A stretch of DNA of 64,000 nucleotides from JAOUFP01 sp963801505 (GCA_963801505.1 CAWDEY010000009.1:1-64000), one strand, 5' to 3'. Shown: positions 44,565 through 53,425, counted from the first letter of the stretch. Notes: generated from the letters alone by a model not told the origin. Made by a program: numbers and translations.

Positions 44565-45266
44565 GTGGCCCACACTGAGTCTGTAATCATAATCCCTGCC
44601 TATAACGAAGAAGGCAGGATTTCAACCACGATAAATGGTATCCGGAGCCATTCTGATTGTGAGATTATTATTGTCAACGACGGGTCAATCGACAGTACAG
44701 TCCGGGAGGCCCGGGAAGCAGGGGCAACTGTTCTTACACTTCCTTTTAATCTGGGCTACGGTGCGGCGCTGCAGACCGGATATAAGTATGCGCTCAGGAA
44801 AGGATATAAGTACGCAATCCAGATGGATGCCGACGGCCAGCATGACCCGTCATTTGCTATGAAACTATTGAAAGAAGTGCAGAACGATTCAGTTGACGTT
44901 GCAATTGGATCGAGGTTTATGGGAGAAGGTGATTACAGGTCTTCCGGACTGAAGAAAATAGGGATCGCTTATTTCCGGGGGCTCGCTTCTTTAATTATAG
45001 GGCGGCGAATTACCGATCCCACCTCGGGCTTCCAGGCACTGAACCGGAAGGCGATGCTTTTTTATGCAAGCGGGTCATATCCTGTCGATTTTCCGGATAC
45101 TGATGTGCTGATCATGCTGCACAAAAGAGGTCTGAGGTTTAAGGAGATACCCGTCCGCATGAACGCTTCCACCAAACCAAAGACCATGCACAGCGGTTTT
45201 GTACCGGTTTATTACCTGTTTAAGATGATGCTCTCTATTTTTGTTACCTTGCTGAGAAGAGATTAA
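44565..45266 (+). CDS. Family 2 glycosyltransferase (DPM1-like)
   Basis: 233 residues from GTG 44565. ESVIIIPAYNEEGRISTTI, CEIIIVNDGSIDSTVREA, LPFNLGYGAALQTGYKYAL and YAIQMDADGQHDPSFAMKLL (DAD metal site) define a dolichyl-phosphate-mannose-synthase-like domain, with TDPTSGFQALNRKAM. It has no C-terminal membrane anchor. The next gene is a DUF2304 membrane protein 24 bases away, a common pairing that probably supplies the anchor. The pair makes or uses a polyprenyl-linked sugar. Confidence 0.9.
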   Translation: MAHTESVIIIPAYNEEGRISTTINGIRSHSDCEIIIVNDGSIDSTVREAREAGATVLTLPFNLGYGAALQTGYKYALRKGYKYAIQMDADGQHDPSFAMKLLKEVQNDSVDVAIGSRFMGEGDYRSSGLKKIGIAYFRGLASLIIGRRITDPTSGFQALNRKAMLFYASGSYPVDFPDTDVLIMLHKRGLRFKEIPVRMNASTKPKTMHSGFVPVYYLFKMMLSIFVTLLRRD

Positions 45267-45290
45267 TTTATAAAATGAAATGAGGAAATC

Positions 45291-45650
45291 ATGATCAGAT
45301 TAAAGATCCTGGCCGGTCTTATCGGAGTATCTCTGTTTATCTACATTATTGAACTTGTCCGCCGAAGAAAGCTGCGGGAAGAATATGCCTGGCTCTGGCT
45401 TCTGACAGGTATGGTCACAGTTGTTCTTTCGTTCTGGTACGGCCTGCTGGTTTATATCGGCAAGTTACTGGGAGGGATATGGCCTTCAGCAGTACTTTTC
45501 CTGTTCGCGCTGATTTTTCTCCTGCTGATTGCCCTGCATCAGTCGATCAAGATTTCACGACTGACAGATCAGGTCAATCAATTAACACAGGAATTGGCTA
45601 TCCTCAGCAGTGACACGCAGTCAAACATAAAAACCGACGATAAGAGCTGA
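45291..45650 (+). CDS. DUF2304-family small membrane protein
   Basis: 119 residues with three hydrophobic segments (about 3-22, 33-58 and 62-84), the conserved RRRKLREEYAWLWLLTGMV between the first two, and a coiled C-terminal tail (RLTDQVNQLTQELAIL). This is the pattern of DUF2304 proteins that accompany GT2 enzymes. GAGGAAATC directly precedes the ATG. Probably a membrane partner of the preceding glycosyltransferase. Confidence 0.85.
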   Translation: MIRLKILAGLIGVSLFIYIIELVRRRKLREEYAWLWLLTGMVTVVLSFWYGLLVYIGKLLGGIWPSAVLFLFALIFLLLIALHQSIKISRLTDQVNQLTQELAILSSDTQSNIKTDDKS

Positions 45651-45731
45651 TTTCTTCGGGGACATCTTTGTTACGGTCGATACACCTGCTTATTGCTTTG
45701 AATCCACCCTGAAAATGAGTTATCATTAGGG

Positions 45732-46736
45732 ATGCTGAAATCCTTTCTTACAACAGGAATAGGAAGCCTGCCCCACCGCAATGCACTGGAGGCATGCAGG
45801 CTTATACTAGATACGTTTGATATCCCGTTTTGGCCGCAGCTTCCGGGACTCTCCTTCAAGGAACTGATGGTCCCCCAGTATTCGGAAGGACTGCCCTTCC
45901 TGAAAATGGATGCTCAGAAAGAGACCATTTGGGTAGAAAGAAACAGCTCCGATGAACTCGAGCGGTTTTATGAAAGCTGGACAGAGCAGAGCAGGATCGC
46001 CATATCAGAGGATTTCGCGCAGGGGATGCACGCCTTCCTTAAAACTATAAAAACAAGAAAATTCGCCTTCCTCAAAGGCCACATTACCGGACCGCTGACA
46101 TTCACGCTCGGATTAAAAGACCACACAGGCAAGCCTGTATACTTTGATGAAGAGTTCCGGGAGATTTCACTGATGCTCCTGAAGGCAAAGACCAGATGGC
46201 AGCTTGACCAGTTAAAGCAGCATGCTGAAAAAGTGATAATATTCATTGATGAGCCAATACTCTCTGCACTGGGAAGTTCCGGTTATCTCGGGGTAAACAG
46301 CACTGAGGCTTCGAGGCTCTTAAGGGAGCTTATTGATGTGATAAGAAGCGAAGGCGGCCTTTCAGGCATCCACTGCTGCGGAAATGCGGACTGGCCTATG
46401 GTAATCAACTGCGGGCCTGACATAATCAATTTCGATGCCTATGATTATACGGATACCCTGGCACTTTACCCAAAAGAATTCAGGACTTTTCTTGAAAAAG
46501 GCGGTTACCTTGCGTGGGGGATTGTGCCGACCTCAGATGCCATAACAGGTGAAAACCCTGAATCAATAAGGCTGCGGTTTCAAAAAAGCGTAGAAAAACT
46601 GTCCCTTCATATCCCCAGGGACCTTATTTTTTCCAACATCCTTCTGACGCCTTCCTGCGGAACAGGGTCAAGGACTGTAGAGGAGACACTGAAAGTCTTC
46701 CAGCTTCTCATGAGACTGAAAGAGGAATACTCATGA
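45732..46736 (+). CDS. MetE-like (cobalamin-independent methionine synthase C-domain) protein
   Basis: 334 residues, corresponding only to the catalytic barrel of MetE. TTGIGSLPHRNALEACRLIL is the typical start; FLKGHITGPLTF and VIIFIDEPILSALGSSG follow. Zinc ligands are suggested by GIHCCGNADW (His and Cys) and the late LTPSCGTGSR (Cys). Such core-MetE proteins use non-folate methyl donors in archaea and anaerobes; the donor here is unknown. The stop overlaps the tmk start (ATGA). Confidence 0.8.
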   Translation: MLKSFLTTGIGSLPHRNALEACRLILDTFDIPFWPQLPGLSFKELMVPQYSEGLPFLKMDAQKETIWVERNSSDELERFYESWTEQSRIAISEDFAQGMHAFLKTIKTRKFAFLKGHITGPLTFTLGLKDHTGKPVYFDEEFREISLMLLKAKTRWQLDQLKQHAEKVIIFIDEPILSALGSSGYLGVNSTEASRLLRELIDVIRSEGGLSGIHCCGNADWPMVINCGPDIINFDAYDYTDTLALYPKEFRTFLEKGGYLAWGIVPTSDAITGENPESIRLRFQKSVEKLSLHIPRDLIFSNILLTPSCGTGSRTVEETLKVFQLLMRLKEEYS

Positions 46737-47365
46737 AGGGTATTTTTATATCATTTGAAGGGATAGAAGGCACCGGCAAGTCAACACAGGCAGGACTTCT
46801 TGCAGGTTACCTGAAAGAAAAAGGCTACAGCGTTATACAGACTATGGAACCCGGCGGGACCGGGATAAGTCTGAAGATCCGGGAACTGCTCCTGTCGCTG
46901 GAGAGCAGAGGGATGGACCAAGTGGCCGAACTTCTCCTGTACAACGCAGCACGGGTCCAGCATATTAAAGAAATTATCGGGCCTGCCCTTGAAAGAGGCG
47001 ACATCGTTATTACGGACCGCTTCAGCGATTCTACCGTTGCGTACCAGGGCTATGCAAGGGGCATAGACCTGCAGCTCATTGACTCCCTTGATATGATAGC
47101 GACCAAAAAGCTGCGGCCTGACATCACCATACTGCTTGATGTTGATGTCAGGACAGGTCTTGCACGCAATAAGAACCTTGGCAAAAACGACCGTCTCGAA
47201 CTTGAAGATATATCTTTCCATGAAGAGGTCCGGAAGGGGTTTCTCCTGATGGCAGCCAGGGAACCCGGACGGATAAAAGTCGTCGACTGCTCTGAAAGCC
47301 TGGATGGTGTGCGTCAAAAAGTGCTTAAAATAATCTCAGCGTTTTTGGAAGCACGGGTTTATTAA
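46733..47365 (+). CDS. tmk: Thymidylate kinase
   Basis: 210 residues. P-loop FEGIEGTGKSTQ, the DR(F/Y) motif ITDRFSDSTVAYQGYARG, and LDVDVRTGLARN are classic. Phosphorylates dTMP to dTDP in pyrimidine nucleotide synthesis. First gene of a tmk-holB-PSP1-metG operon common in several phyla. Start overlaps the previous stop by four bases. Confidence 0.96.
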   Translation: MKGIFISFEGIEGTGKSTQAGLLAGYLKEKGYSVIQTMEPGGTGISLKIRELLLSLESRGMDQVAELLLYNAARVQHIKEIIGPALERGDIVITDRFSDSTVAYQGYARGIDLQLIDSLDMIATKKLRPDITILLDVDVRTGLARNKNLGKNDRLELEDISFHEEVRKGFLLMAAREPGRIKVVDCSESLDGVRQKVLKIISAFLEARVY

Positions 47366-47370
47366 AGAGT

Positions 47371-48432
47371 ATGTCACTTGCGGAGATCATAGGACAGGAA
47401 AAGGCCATCGGGATGCTCACAGGCATCCTTGAGCGCCAGAGGCTTGCCAGTTCGTATATCTTCAGCGGCGAACCCGGGATAGGCAAGAGACTGACTGCCC
47501 TCAATTTTGCAAAGGCCATTAACTGCCTTAAAGACAGTAATGAGTCGGAAGCAATGAGCAATGGGTTGTTAACTCCCCAGCCCCTCCTTAATCAGGGAAG
47601 TATTACCGAAGAGGTGGACTCATCACTCATCACTCATCACTCATCACTGGCTTTGGATGCCTGCGATATGTGCGAGTCATGTATGAAGATCGACTCAGGC
47701 AGCCATCCTGATCTGCTGCTGATCTCCCCTGAAGACAGGCAGATAAAAATTGACGAAATACGGCTTATCGATGAAGCCCTCTCCTTCAGACCCTTCGAAG
47801 GCCGAAAAAAAATCGTGATCATAGACGATGCAGATACCATGAACATTGCCGCGGCAAATGCATTTCTCAAGACACTGGAGGAACCTCCGGAGGACAGTGT
47901 AATAATTCTGATCTCTTCAAGGTCCGACCGTCTTCCTGCCACGATACGGTCGAGGTGCTCACGGGTGAATTTTGTTACCCTTTCCATAGAATCCTGCAAA
48001 GAAGTCCTCCGTGGGAAAGTTCCGGACAAAGAGTCCGAGGCACTGGCAAGGCTCTCGATGGGGAAGCCGGGGCTTGCACTTTCATCCGACCTTAAAAAAG
48101 AAATCTCCTGGTTCATCAGTCTCCTCCAGGGCATGCTGAATGCTGAAAAAGACAGCTGGGCCTCACGGGAGGAGATGGACAAATGGTTTGAATACGTCTT
48201 GACGATAATGAGGGATGCCGCAGTATACAGGATAACAGGCGAGTCATCACAACTTATCAACGCAGATACTAAAGAATATGCCTGTAAACTGGGAAAATCT
48301 ACTGACTTAAAGGTTATAATAGACCTGTATAAAGAATTGTCCTTTGTAAAAGGACTGCTCATATTCAATCTGAATAAATCAATAACATGGAATTACACTG
48401 CATCATTATTGAGAAAAGGACTGGTGATCTGA
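47371..48432 (+). CDS. holB: DNA polymerase III delta-prime subunit, with inserted repeat
   Basis: 353 residues. EIIGQEKAIGMLTGIL, SYIFSGEPGIGKRLTALNFA (degenerate P-loop), CDMCESC zinc-module ligands, VIIDDADTMNIAAANAFLKTLEEPPEDSVIIL and the SRC motif RSRCSRV mark a clamp-loader subunit. Between the first zinc Cys (INCL) and CDMCESC lies an insertion of about 40 residues, ending SSLITHHSSL and encoded by heptamer repeats (47618-47648) and a flanking degenerate arm. The frame is intact. Such a long loop in the zinc module is unusual. Confidence 0.92.
   Translation: MSLAEIIGQEKAIGMLTGILERQRLASSYIFSGEPGIGKRLTALNFAKAINCLKDSNESEAMSNGLLTPQPLLNQGSITEEVDSSLITHHSSLALDACDMCESCMKIDSGSHPDLLLISPEDRQIKIDEIRLIDEALSFRPFEGRKKIVIIDDADTMNIAAANAFLKTLEEPPEDSVIILISSRSDRLPATIRSRCSRVNFVTLSIESCKEVLRGKVPDKESEALARLSMGKPGLALSSDLKKEISWFISLLQGMLNAEKDSWASREEMDKWFEYVLTIMRDAAVYRITGESSQLINADTKEYACKLGKSTDLKVIIDLYKELSFVKGLLIFNLNKSITWNYTASLLRKGLVI
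47618..47648 (+). repeat. Heptanucleotide array in holB (ACTCATC x4, ACT)
   Basis: Four perfect 7-bp units plus three bases. A degenerate complementary arm (AATGAGT...AATGAGCAATGG, about 47539-47568) lies upstream, so the whole insertion spans about 110 bp. It encodes DSSLITHHSSL, nearly the same peptide as in uvrA. Confidence 0.92.
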
Positions 48433-48433
48433 G

Positions 48434-49321
48434 ATGCCGAATATCGTAGGGATCAGATTCAAAAACTGCGGGAAAATATATGATTTCGAAGTAAACGGAC
48501 TCGAAGTGCGTAAAGGCGACCGGGTCATTATAGATTCAGATTTCGGCCTCAGTATAGGAAACGTGGCTATTGACTCTCATTTTGTGGAAAATCCTGCGAA
48601 GGAACTGAAAAAGATCATGCGCATTGCCAATGAGAAGGACCTTCACCAGAAACAGGAGAATGAAAATTTCGAGAAAGAGGCCAGGAGCTTCTGCTACGAA
48701 AGGATCATGGCCAGAGGACTGCCGATGAAGCTCGTCTGCTCAGAGGTGGCGCTTGACAGAAAAAGGATCGTATTTTACTTCACTGCGGACGGCAGGATAG
48801 ATTTCAGGGAGCTGGTCAAGGACCTTGCGGCCAGATTCAAAACCAGAATAGAGATGAGGCAGATAGGGGTGCGTGACAAGGCAAAACTGGTCGGGGGGCT
48901 TGGCATATGCGGAAAGGAATTATGTTGCAGGCTTTTTTTGACCTCCTTTGAACCGATCTCGATCAGGATGGCGAAACAGCAGGACCTCAGCCTTAATACA
49001 GGCAAGCTTTCAGGCACCTGCGGCAGACTGATGTGCTGCCTGGGTTATGAATATAATGAAGGCGAGCCAAACACAGGCCGGAGAAGGGCCGAAGAAACGT
49101 CAATGGCTACCGCAAACGATGAAGTGGAGGCCCCCGAAGAAGCATCGGATGTCTTGTCCCCGGAAAGCGTATTCTGCGACACAATTCAGGCACCCCAGAA
49201 ACCGGAAAATATTACAGCGGTATCTGAGAATAAGGGGGACCAGAAACCCGAAGGCTCCGGCACACACAAAAGAAGAAGGAGAAGAAGACACAGAAGAAGG
49301 GGTCCCAAGAAAGATGAATAA
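48434..49321 (+). CDS. PSP1-domain protein (RicT/YaaT-like)
   Basis: 295 residues. NIVGIRFKNCGKIYDFEVNG start, the PSP1 core around LVCSEVALDRKRIVFYFTADGRIDFRELVKDLAARFKTRIEMRQIGVRD-type region, and the conserved cysteines CGKELCCR and GTCGRLMCCLGYE that bind an Fe-S cluster in Bacillus RicT. The C-terminal ~70 residues are low-complexity and end in a strongly basic KRRRRRRHRRR tail. RicT-like proteins affect mRNA processing and development in Firmicutes; here the operon with holB and metG suggests a housekeeping role. The stop overlaps the metG start. Confidence 0.9.
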   Translation: MPNIVGIRFKNCGKIYDFEVNGLEVRKGDRVIIDSDFGLSIGNVAIDSHFVENPAKELKKIMRIANEKDLHQKQENENFEKEARSFCYERIMARGLPMKLVCSEVALDRKRIVFYFTADGRIDFRELVKDLAARFKTRIEMRQIGVRDKAKLVGGLGICGKELCCRLFLTSFEPISIRMAKQQDLSLNTGKLSGTCGRLMCCLGYEYNEGEPNTGRRRAEETSMATANDEVEAPEEASDVLSPESVFCDTIQAPQKPENITAVSENKGDQKPEGSGTHKRRRRRRHRRRGPKKDE

Positions 49322-51284
49322 GAGGTTCTATGTAACAACGCCCATATACTATGTCAATGATATCCCGCATATAGGACATGCCTACACAACGGTGGCAGCA
49401 GACATTCTGGCGCGCTACAACAGACTCATCGGTAATGATGTCTTCTTTCTTACCGGCACAGACGAACACGGACAGAAGGTCGAAAAGGCGGCACAGGAGA
49501 AGGGACACTCGCCTAAAGAGCAGGCGGACCTGATGGTCGAAAACTTCAAGGCACTCTGGAATAAGCTCAACATATCCAACGACGCCTTCATACGCACTAC
49601 AGATACAGAGCACAAAAAGACTGTACAAGGTCTCCTGCAGATGCTTATGGACAGAGGGGAGATAGAAAAAAGGTCGTATGCGGGATGGTACTGCACTCCT
49701 GATGAGCGGTTCTGGACTGAAAAGGACCTTGTCGAAGGCAACTGCCCTGACTGCGGACGGCCTGTAGAACAAATACATGAAGAGAATTATTTTTTCCTGA
49801 TGTCAAAATACCAGGAAAGGCTGATAAAACATATCAATGATAACCCGGATTATATCCTTCCCGAGACACGCAGAAACGAGGTGCTCGGGTTCCTGAAGCA
49901 TAACGCGCTCGGGGACCTCTGCATTTCCAGACCCAAACAGCGTCTTGCATGGGGCATCCCCCTCCCCTTTGATGAGGACTTTGTGACCTATGTATGGTTC
50001 GATGCACTTGTCAATTATTTTTCAGCAACACGTTACCTTGTCCCGCATCCTCAACAGGCAAAAACCGGTGATTTCTGGTGGCCTGCCAACCATCATCTGG
50101 TCGGAAAAGACATACTGACCACTCACGCTGTATACTGGTCAACTATGCTGATGGCGCTGAATTTACCGCTACCCGGAAACATATTTGCGCACGGCTGGTG
50201 GACTGTTGACGGCAGGAAGATGTCTAAGTCAGTCGGCAAAGTAGTAGACCCGCATGCCATGGTGGACCAATACGGCGTGGATGCCTTCAGATATTTCCTC
50301 TTCAGGGAGGTGCCCTTCGGCCTTGACGGAGATTTTTCCGAACAGGCCCTGATAAATCGTATAAACACAGACCTTGCCAATGACCTGGGCAATCTCCTTA
50401 GCAGGTTTCTCACGATGGCAGAGAAATATTTCAATGGTGAAATTCATTCCGAGCGGAAAACAAACAAGGCATTGGAATTTTCTCAACAAATCGTCAATGC
50501 ACAGGCAGGCGCCCATGACGGCCTGAACTGGTCTCACCTCCGTTTCAATGTAATACTCGATTACATCTGGGACATAGTAAGAACAGCAAACAACCACATC
50601 GCACAGACAGAACCGTGGAAGCTGGCAAAATCCGATCCTGAGCAGCTCAAAGATGTAATGTTCCAAATCTGGAATATTTTACGTCTCAGCGCGGTCAATC
50701 TCTATCCATTCATGCCTGAGACAGCAGAAAAGATCTGGATACAGTTAGGACTCAAGTCGCTCAAAGGGGAAACCAAACAGAGCATGTCATCCGGCGATGC
50801 TCCCACTCCCGGCACGTTTAACTGGGACTGGGACCCTGGCTATGCAATCAAGGTCTCAAAGGGCGAACAACTCTTCCCGAGGATCGATAAAAACAAGAAG
50901 GAACAGATGGAAGAAAAAAAACCGGAAGAAAAACCAGAAAGAGAAAAAATTGAAGGACAAAATCTCATAGCCATTGGCGACTTTGCCAGGGTCGAACTGA
51001 AGATCGGCAGGGTACTGAGCGCGGAGCGGGTCAAGAAATCCGACAAGCTTCTCAAACTCATGGTAAATACAGGTGAAGAGAGACAGATCGTGGCAGGGAT
51101 AGGAAAGGCCTACACACCTGAAGACCTTATAGGGAAAAAGATCGTTGTCATAACTAACCTTCAGCCTGTAAAGCTCATGGGTATTGAGTCCCATGGCATG
51201 GTCCTCGCTGCAACAGGCCAGGACGGAGTGCCTGTCATACTGATGCCGGAAAAAGACGTTGAAGAAGGTGCGAAGATAAAATAA
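49314..51284 (+). CDS. metG: Methionyl-tRNA synthetase with C-terminal tRNA-binding domain
   Basis: 656 residues from ATG 49314 (MNKRFYVTTPIYYVNDIPHIGHAY), overlapping the PSP1 gene by 8 bases; the longer frame upstream is a shadow of that gene. HIGH-like PHIGHAY, CPDCGRPV as the single zinc knuckle, DGRKMSKS (KMSKS loop) and the anticodon-domain helices are present. After an acidic/lysine linker (EEKKPEEKPERE) follows an EMAP/Arc1p-like OB fold (ARVELKIGRVLSAERV, GKKIVVITNLQPVKLMGIESHGM), as in the bacterial long form. Confidence 0.96.
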   Translation: MNKRFYVTTPIYYVNDIPHIGHAYTTVAADILARYNRLIGNDVFFLTGTDEHGQKVEKAAQEKGHSPKEQADLMVENFKALWNKLNISNDAFIRTTDTEHKKTVQGLLQMLMDRGEIEKRSYAGWYCTPDERFWTEKDLVEGNCPDCGRPVEQIHEENYFFLMSKYQERLIKHINDNPDYILPETRRNEVLGFLKHNALGDLCISRPKQRLAWGIPLPFDEDFVTYVWFDALVNYFSATRYLVPHPQQAKTGDFWWPANHHLVGKDILTTHAVYWSTMLMALNLPLPGNIFAHGWWTVDGRKMSKSVGKVVDPHAMVDQYGVDAFRYFLFREVPFGLDGDFSEQALINRINTDLANDLGNLLSRFLTMAEKYFNGEIHSERKTNKALEFSQQIVNAQAGAHDGLNWSHLRFNVILDYIWDIVRTANNHIAQTEPWKLAKSDPEQLKDVMFQIWNILRLSAVNLYPFMPETAEKIWIQLGLKSLKGETKQSMSSGDAPTPGTFNWDWDPGYAIKVSKGEQLFPRIDKNKKEQMEEKKPEEKPEREKIEGQNLIAIGDFARVELKIGRVLSAERVKKSDKLLKLMVNTGEERQIVAGIGKAYTPEDLIGKKIVVITNLQPVKLMGIESHGMVLAATGQDGVPVILMPEKDVEEGAKIK

Positions 51285-51328
51285 TCTTTAATGGTCCTGG
51301 AGAAACTGTCCGATTTATATGACCCTGA

Positions 51329-51533
51329 CCCGTATTATTCATAAATTTCAGACAAATCAGACTGGAAGAAGGCGCGATGTAGTATTGGAGCGGATTTTTT
51401 TGCCGATATTCCTACAATGTAAATATGAATTCAGGAGGCAAAAACCCTCGGCCCATGTTCAGATGTCGGGGCGAGAATGAGCGAGGATACTATATCCCGT
51501 CTTCTTCTCAACAAAGTTTATGAATAATATGGG
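51329..51533. mobile_element. MITE-like element with 20-bp inverted ends
   Basis: CCCGTATTATTCATAAATTT (51329-51348) and AAGTTTATGAATAATATGGG (51514-51533) are inverted copies with 18 of 20 matches, enclosing 165 bp without a gene. It lies in the gap between metG and gspJ. No clear target duplication is visible. The ends may belong to a full IS elsewhere in the genome. Confidence 0.5.
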
Positions 51534-51549
51534 CTTAAGATAAGGGCTG

Positions 51550-52200
51550 TCAGGTTTTAGGGGTGGTCTTGGTTCTCTGTGCGTTTATTCTCACAATAAT
51601 CTCCGGCAAAACAATAGTCTTTCCTTCCTGCTCAAGGGTAATCTTGAATTTCACTGCCTCAGGGAGATAGGTTTTATCTTCAGGGTCCCACTCCGAGATC
51701 CAATCCCCAGTTTTTCCGTCCTCAGGCACATCGTAATATTCTAACTCCAGTGTTTTGACTTCAGGGTCAAGCTGATATACCTTACCGCCTTCGTCATCAA
51801 ATACATCTTCGAGAAAAAAGACCTTTTCCCTCAGCTTCAGACCTTCCCTGTCCGTAAAAATAGAGACCCATTTGAGGCCGGCCAAATCTTCAGGCCCCTT
51901 TCCATAACTGTCCACACTGCTGGTAACAAACCCTATCTGATCAGATTCCCCTTTGAAAAAAATCTTTTCCTCATCAGTATCAGTTTTTTTGACAAAAAAT
52001 GGATAAGCCCCCCTGAGCAGCCACGTCAGCCTGTCTTCCAGTAACCTGAGCTTTTGGGACATTTCGACCTTTTCTGCACCTTTTGCCTGAGACTTATACG
52101 CCAGCCTCATCGCTGCCAGGAGGATAACAACAATGACGACTGAAAGCGAAAGTGCGATAACAAGTTCGATGAGGGTAAAGCCTTTATTGGCCTGGCTCAT
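51550..52200 (-). CDS. gspJ: Type II secretion pseudopilin GspJ
   Basis: 216 residues. The prepilin leader MSQANKG is followed by FTLIELVIALSLSVVIVVIL with Glu5. The head domain is large and acidic (residues 60-216), with ELEYYDVPEDGK and a C-terminal PEAVKFKITLEQEGK strand, as in GspJ. It would sit at the pseudopilus tip with GspI and GspK. Last gene of gspF-G-H-I-J on the minus strand; gspK is not downstream. Start overlaps gspI by 17 bases. Confidence 0.88.
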   Translation of the reverse strand: MSQANKGFTLIELVIALSLSVVIVVILLAAMRLAYKSQAKGAEKVEMSQKLRLLEDRLTWLLRGAYPFFVKKTDTDEEKIFFKGESDQIGFVTSSVDSYGKGPEDLAGLKWVSIFTDREGLKLREKVFFLEDVFDDEGGKVYQLDPEVKTLELEYYDVPEDGKTGDWISEWDPEDKTYLPEAVKFKITLEQEGKTIVLPEIIVRINAQRTKTTPKT

Positions 52201-52585
52201 AAACAGTTCTCAGTCCACTAATTTTGAAATTCCCTGATGGCGGCCAGGCAACGGCCACAGTGATTTCATACAACTTTATCTTTCCATCCTCTGACTCTGA
52301 CTTAAGACTCACTTCCCTTTTTACCTCATACTTGTCTTCGTATTCTTTTGAGTCAGCTGCATCTACAGGATCAACAAAGCTGTAAGCCTCATCGAGCATT
52401 GACCTTGCGTATAAGATGGCCTTTGTATAGTCCTCTGCCTTTTGGGTAGAACGCAGATTAATGGAAAAAAGCTGAAAAATGGCGACTAACGCTATCCCAA
52501 GGATGGCAAGAGCAACCATCACTTCAAGCAGACTAAAGCCTCTTGATCGAAGAAGTGCCGAAGACCTGGTCAACTGTGACCTCAT
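52184..52585 (-). CDS. gspI: Type II secretion pseudopilin GspI
   Basis: ATG 52585 (MRSQLTRSSALLRSRG) has AAGGG eight bases upstream and is preferred over ATG 52603. Leader is followed by FSLLEVMVALAILGIALVAIF, whose FSLLEVMVALAI wording is typical of GspI. The 117-residue mature protein contains AILYARSMLDEA and ITVAVAWPPSG. Starter of the pseudopilus tip complex. Overlaps both neighbours. Confidence 0.9.
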   Translation of the reverse strand: MRSQLTRSSALLRSRGFSLLEVMVALAILGIALVAIFQLFSINLRSTQKAEDYTKAILYARSMLDEAYSFVDPVDAADSKEYEDKYEVKREVSLKSESEDGKIKLYEITVAVAWPPSGNFKISGLRTVYEPGQ

Positions 52586-52973
52586 ATTTCTGCCCTTTTT
52601 CATTGCCTATTTCTATCCTTCCGCCGGAGCTGTTTCCCTTGGGGAAAAAGATGACATCCTCGCCTGTAATAGTAAACTGCTGTGGGAGGGAATGCGTTTC
52701 TGAAGTCTTACCATCCCCGTAAGCGATCCAGTACTTCCTGGCATCCTGATCGACCTTAAAGACAATATCCATCCTTTCAATAATTGATATCTCACGTGCG
52801 TGCTTTACGGTCAGGTAGAGTTTTCTCGCCTCTGTATTGAACATTGCCTTTTCCTGCATCCTGCTACCGGAGGACATCGCAACAGCAGCAGCAAGACCAA
52901 CGATGAAAAGCACTAAAAGGAGTTCAAAAAGGGTAAATCCTCTATTCCCAGCTGTTAACGTCTTTGTTTTCAC
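52533..52973 (-). CDS. gspH: Type II secretion pseudopilin GspH
   Basis: I propose GTG 52973, giving the leader MKTKTLTAGNRG and then FTLFELLLVLFIVGLAAAVAM. ATG 53003 is the alternative, but adds a hydrophobic preface that does not look like a leader. Head domain: KLYLTVKHAREISIIERMDIVFKVDQDARKYWIAYGDG, the GspH pattern. About 146 residues. Overlaps gspG at its start and gspI at its end. Confidence 0.85.
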   Translation of the reverse strand: MKTKTLTAGNRGFTLFELLLVLFIVGLAAAVAMSSGSRMQEKAMFNTEARKLYLTVKHAREISIIERMDIVFKVDQDARKYWIAYGDGKTSETHSLPQQFTITGEDVIFFPKGNSSGGRIEIGNEKGQKYEVTVDQVFGTSSIKRL

Positions 52974-53376
52974 CTTCACCCCCGGGAGCGCCGTCAGCGC
53001 CATAGGAATAAAGATCATAATCACCATGAGTGCCAGGGCTCTGATACTGGTACGGCTTCCTCCATGGGTCCTCCGGGAGCTTCTTTTTGAGATACGGACC
53101 TTCCCAGCCCTCGACCCCCGGATTAGTTTCAAGGGCGTTGAGTCCCTGAGATGTATTGGGGTATTGACCTGTGTCAAGTCTGTAACTGTCAAGCGCCTGC
53201 CCCAGCATTTCTATCTGTGTCTTTGCAGCAGACTGTTTGCCCTTGCCTACCTTGCCAAAGAGCTTCGGCCCTACAATAGCGGCGAGCATCGCGAGTATTA
53301 CCATGACGACCAGAAGTTCAATCAGGGTAAATCCCTTCCTGTTAACGCGACAGCTTCTTCCTTCTCTGTTTTTCAT
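52942..53376 (-). CDS. gspG: Type II secretion major pseudopilin GspG
   Basis: 144 residues: leader MKNREGRSCRVNRKG, FTLIELLVVMVILAMLAAIVGPKLF, then ALDSYRLDTGQYPNTSQGLNAL and DPWRKPYQYQSPG...YDLYSYGADGAPGGEG, including the calcium-site and C-terminal features of GspG. AGGAGG lies seven bases before the ATG. It polymerises into the pseudopilus that pushes substrates through GspD. Confidence 0.96.
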   Translation of the reverse strand: MKNREGRSCRVNRKGFTLIELLVVMVILAMLAAIVGPKLFGKVGKGKQSAAKTQIEMLGQALDSYRLDTGQYPNTSQGLNALETNPGVEGWEGPYLKKKLPEDPWRKPYQYQSPGTHGDYDLYSYGADGAPGGEGENKDVNSWE

Positions 53377-53425
53377 AGTTTCCTCCTGTATTTAATCTTA
53401 ATCTGAATATTTTCTCCTCTGTCTG

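Noticed and set aside
49047..49313. N-terminal extension of the metG frame
   Set aside because: It lies within the PSP1 gene in another frame; MNKRFYVTTPIYYVN at 49314 is the normal MetG start.
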